The position numbers were made by a program, and so were the translations under genes. Below are positions 61,606-64,000 of a stretch of 64,000 nucleotides of DNA, one piece after another. Each line of letters starts with the position of its first letter. The stretch's first letter is position 1. This DNA comes from Lachnospiraceae bacterium (GTDB taxonomy: Bacteria > Bacillota > Clostridia > Lachnospirales > Lachnospiraceae), in the NCBI GenBank assembly GCA_024693135.1, contig JAILLN010000049.1, positions 1-64,000 of the forward strand, given 5' to 3'. The notes under the pieces are model-generated. The model saw only the letters and a list, made by a program, of their open reading frames with translations. It was not told the DNA's origin and did no database searches.

Positions 61606-64000
61606 CTAGAGCATTGCTCCACTCGTCAACGTACAGTCCCACACCCCGATATCCGTATCTGCAAACACAGACATAAGCCTGGCCTGCAGGTCTTCCCTCG
61701 TGACGCCCCTCTTCAGCACGGTCTGCAGGAAGCCTCCGCCGCCTGCACCGCAGATCATGCGCCCCGCAAGGAGGTCCTCCGCCGCATCGAAGATCTGGTC
61801 GATGAGGCTGTTGGTGGAGCCGGCATCGATCATCTGGCTCAGCTTCCAGTGGTCGCCGAGAAGCTCCGCGAAGGCGTCGATATTTCCCCTCTCGAGCTCG
61901 AAGCGCTGCAGGGCCGCATTCCTCTGGATCTCATTGAGGGCATATACCGTATCGGGCTCGCTTCCGATATAGCGCCCGATCACGTCCCGGAGCAGGTTTC
62001 TCGCAAGCCTCCTCTGTCCCGTATAAATGAGGCAGAAGCGCTCGTTCAGCTCCTCCATGGCCTTCGGATCCATATTGAGGTGGAGTACCCGGATCCTCTG
62101 GTCTATGCCCGGGGATGAGGTGATATATTTGATCCCGTCCGTGGCGCCTCCCACCTGGTCCTGCCAGCCGCCGCCCGTAGACATGATCTGCTCCATGCAA
62201 AGCACCTGCCGGTAGAGATCCGACTCCGTGTAGGCGATGTCTAAAAATTCGAAAAGTGCCTTCACGCAGGCCGCCGAAAGGATGCTGCTGGTGCCTAAGC
62301 CGGAGCCCTTGGGCACACCCTGCACCTCCGTATTCATGGCGATCCCGCCCCCGATCCTCTCCAGGGCTTCCTTCAGGCTCCCCCCGCTTTTCGGGATCAC
62401 GCCGGTGGAAAGCAGGGCGGCTTTTGGCAGCACAAAGGGATCGAAGGGATCCCCTACGGACTGCAGGGGCTCTATGGTATCAAACTCCCCATGCATGTCC
62501 ATGTCCCGGCTGTCAAAGATGATCTTCTGTTCATCCAGCCTCTTCAGGCGGACCTTCACCGGCCTCTCCCCCTTAAGAAGGATGGCCGCATTCAATACCG
62601 TGCCGCCGTTTTCATTGCTGTAAGGAGGCGTATCCGACCAGCCCCCTCCGAAATTTACCCTGAGGGGCAGGGATACCTCATGCTCATCCTTCGAGATCCT
62701 GGCATCCCTGTTTTCCGCAAGCTTCAGGAGAGAAGCCTGAAGTATGGCATCCGACAGGACGGCAAATGCCTTCCCCGTTTCCTGCTCATCCTTCAGGGCC
62801 GCCCCTACGTAATAATGGAGCCGCATCCTCCTGCTGTAGTCCGCCTCCCCGATATGCTCGAGGAGCCATTCCTTCTGCACCTCGCTCAAAGGCCCGCCAA
62901 GCTTTCCTTCCCTGGCCGGCACGCCCTCTTCGATCATGCCCTGGAGCCGCTCCATCTTTACCAGCTCCGCCATCCGCCGGTTCCAGGAGATGATGGCCTC
63001 CGGATCCGCATTGAGGAAGCCCTCCGCCATGGATCGCCCCTGCCCCGGTTCCTCTCCGGAGGTGACGCGCCGGTACAGCGCAAGGGATGCCTGGAGAGCC
63101 TCCCGGATGGTATCCTTCTCCGGATAGATCCTTGCATGCCACAGGGTATGGGGCATTCCCTCATCCCACAGATCCCCCGTAAGCTCCCTCCCAAAGAGCC
63201 GGTTCTCCTTGGGATTGTCCTTCACGCCAAAGATCCTGCAGATGAATTTCCCATCCGTCTGCTTGAGCCCGTGTACCACCACATGGGCCGGGATCTCCTC
63301 GTCCGTCACGTCGATATAGGAAAGGAGGCTTCCCTCCCCTACGGATGCATTTTCGTGGATATAGCTGACCTCCGCATATCCGCCGGGCTGTACTTTCGCC
63401 TTCGGACTGATCACGGAGGAGTAGGCCGCCATCCCTGCGCTGGCGCTTCCTATGATGCTGCCCCAGCCCAGCTCCCGGTAGGCTTCCACGCCCTGATTCA
63501 TGAGCTGCAGTATCTCCACGGTGGTCCCGAAGTGGATGAATTTGGCCGGAGCCAGCCTGAGCAGCTTCAGGCGGTAGGGCCGGAGCGCCTCCCATACGGC
63601 CTTCCTGCATTCCTTAAGCTCCGGCGTATAGTCTCCCTCCGGCTTTTCCCGGTAGAAATTCTCCAGCGTGGAGTCTGCCGCCAGGGGATACTGGAAGTCC
63701 CCATATAAGGACAGCCGCACCTTCTCATTCACAAAGGCCCGGTATCTTTCCGGATCGGGGCGCCCCCCCGCAGAGATCAGGGAGTACAGCGACTTCAGCA
63801 CATCCGTGCCGAAGATGATGGCACCGGTGTCGATGTCCACGGCTCCGGCTTCATTCACGGCTCCCGCATCCTGCAGGTGCTCTATGGTCTGCTTGTGGAG
63901 AAAGGCCCTCACGTTTCCGTCCTCGCCCCTTAGGAATACCCCGTGGTTCTTCCCGGTCCCCGCATCCTCCTTGAAGCTGATCACTGCCGCGCCGTGCCCG
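61606..64000 (-). CDS. bifunctional fucokinase/fucose-1-phosphate guanylyltransferase (5' end outside window)
   Basis: The frame is open to the right edge (GHGAAVISFKEDAGTGKNHGVF), matching the inside of Fkp-type proteins. The visible part holds the end of the guanylyltransferase region (VDIDTGAIIFG, LYSLISAGG), a beta-helix middle (KFIHFGTTVEILQLM, ENASVGEGSLLSYIDVTD) and a complete GHMP kinase: LPLRVNFGGGWSDTPPYSNENGG, VQGVPKGSGLGTSSILSAA (ATP loop) and MICGAGGGGFLQTVL. The enzyme salvages L-fucose to GDP-fucose for surface glycans. At least 797 residues are present; the missing N-terminus is probably 100-200 residues. Confidence 0.9.
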   Translation of the reverse strand, partial: GHGAAVISFKEDAGTGKNHGVFLRGEDGNVRAFLHKQTIEHLQDAGAVNEAGAVDIDTGAIIFGTDVLKSLYSLISAGGRPDPERYRAFVNEKVRLSLYGDFQYPLAADSTLENFYREKPEGDYTPELKECRKAVWEALRPYRLKLLRLAPAKFIHFGTTVEILQLMNQGVEAYRELGWGSIIGSASAGMAAYSSVISPKAKVQPGGYAEVSYIHENASVGEGSLLSYIDVTDEEIPAHVVVHGLKQTDGKFICRIFGVKDNPKENRLFGRELTGDLWDEGMPHTLWHARIYPEKDTIREALQASLALYRRVTSGEEPGQGRSMAEGFLNADPEAIISWNRRMAELVKMERLQGMIEEGVPAREGKLGGPLSEVQKEWLLEHIGEADYSRRMRLHYYVGAALKDEQETGKAFAVLSDAILQASLLKLAENRDARISKDEHEVSLPLRVNFGGGWSDTPPYSNENGGTVLNAAILLKGERPVKVRLKRLDEQKIIFDSRDMDMHGEFDTIEPLQSVGDPFDPFVLPKAALLSTGVIPKSGGSLKEALERIGGGIAMNTEVQGVPKGSGLGTSSILSAACVKALFEFLDIAYTESDLYRQVLCMEQIMSTGGGWQDQVGGATDGIKYITSSPGIDQRIRVLHLNMDPKAMEELNERFCLIYTGQRRLARNLLRDVIGRYIGSEPDTVYALNEIQRNAALQRFELERGNIDAFAELLGDHWKLSQMIDAGSTNSLIDQIFDAAEDLLAGRMICGAGGGGFLQTVLKRGVTREDLQARLMSVFADTDIGVWDCTLTSGAML

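Noticed and set aside
62491-63708. 405-codon plus-strand frame
   Set aside because: Antisense to the fucokinase/guanylyltransferase gene, whose motifs are intact.

Overview
The window looks like part of the chromosome of an anaerobic Firmicute of the class Clostridia, probably Lachnospiraceae-like. Support: strong GGAGG ribosome sites, a CpsB/CpsC/CpsD tyrosine-kinase exopolysaccharide module, a rubredoxin-flavin reductase, a SipW-like signal peptidase and clostridial-type RfbF/G/H enzymes. No rRNA, tRNA or CRISPR array was seen. Almost everything from 1.9 kb to the right end is on the minus strand, so operons read right to left. By eye, base composition falls from GC-richer (about 3-16 kb and 59-64 kb) to clearly AT-rich (about 30-58 kb), as expected for an acquired sugar island.

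Region 1 (1-3 kb): the end of a SipW-like signal peptidase and a region-2-only sigma-like protein on the plus strand, then about 1 kb of AT-rich repeats, then a broken DegT-family aminotransferase interrupted by foreign sequence. Region 2 (3-15.9 kb, minus): an exopolysaccharide/cell-surface module. A LytTR regulator with a degenerate receiver comes first, followed by a 1209-aa secreted Big_2-type protein, a membrane protein with a Pro/Thr/Gly linker, CpsB phosphatase, CpsC/Wzz, a tyrosine-rich CpsD kinase, a UDP-GlcNAc 4,6-dehydratase and a catalytic-domain-less paralogue of that dehydratase. A 27-bp element with an identically spaced -10 hexamer occurs before both the LytTR gene and the surface-protein gene, suggesting a small regulon.

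Region 3 (16-26 kb): an accessory patch with a flavin reductase-rubredoxin, VapBC, a split ATPase/TOPRIM pair resembling OLD/PARIS-type defence (fused in frame to an IS transposase start), a ferredoxin/GNAT protein, two glycosyltransferases and a DUF4143 ATPase. Broken copies of the DUF4143 locus lie at 17.1 and 20.3 kb, so this area has been rearranged.

Region 4 (25-58.8 kb, minus): a large glycan locus. It encodes a CDP-3,6-dideoxyhexose route (RfbF, RfbG, RfbH, a terminal reductase/epimerase, a sugar C-methyltransferase), two acetolactate-synthase-like thiamine-diphosphate enzymes, an aldolase fused to a DUF115-like domain, four pseudaminic-acid enzymes (PseC, PseH, PseG, PseI), an ABC flippase, GT-C and polymerase-like membrane proteins, GtrA/GtrB, several glycosyltransferases, pyruvyl- and acetyltransferases and an FkbM methyltransferase. 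Several genes are decayed (formyltransferase, PP-loop protein, GT-D glycosyltransferase). The enzyme set is consistent with a branched CDP-deoxysugar (yersiniose-like) plus a nonulosonic acid. Region 5 (58.9-64 kb): a divergent GT2 gene, a STAND-like ATPase behind a phased TATATAC array, a sugar 3,4-ketoisomerase and the bulk of a bifunctional fucokinase/fucose-1-phosphate guanylyltransferase running off the right end.
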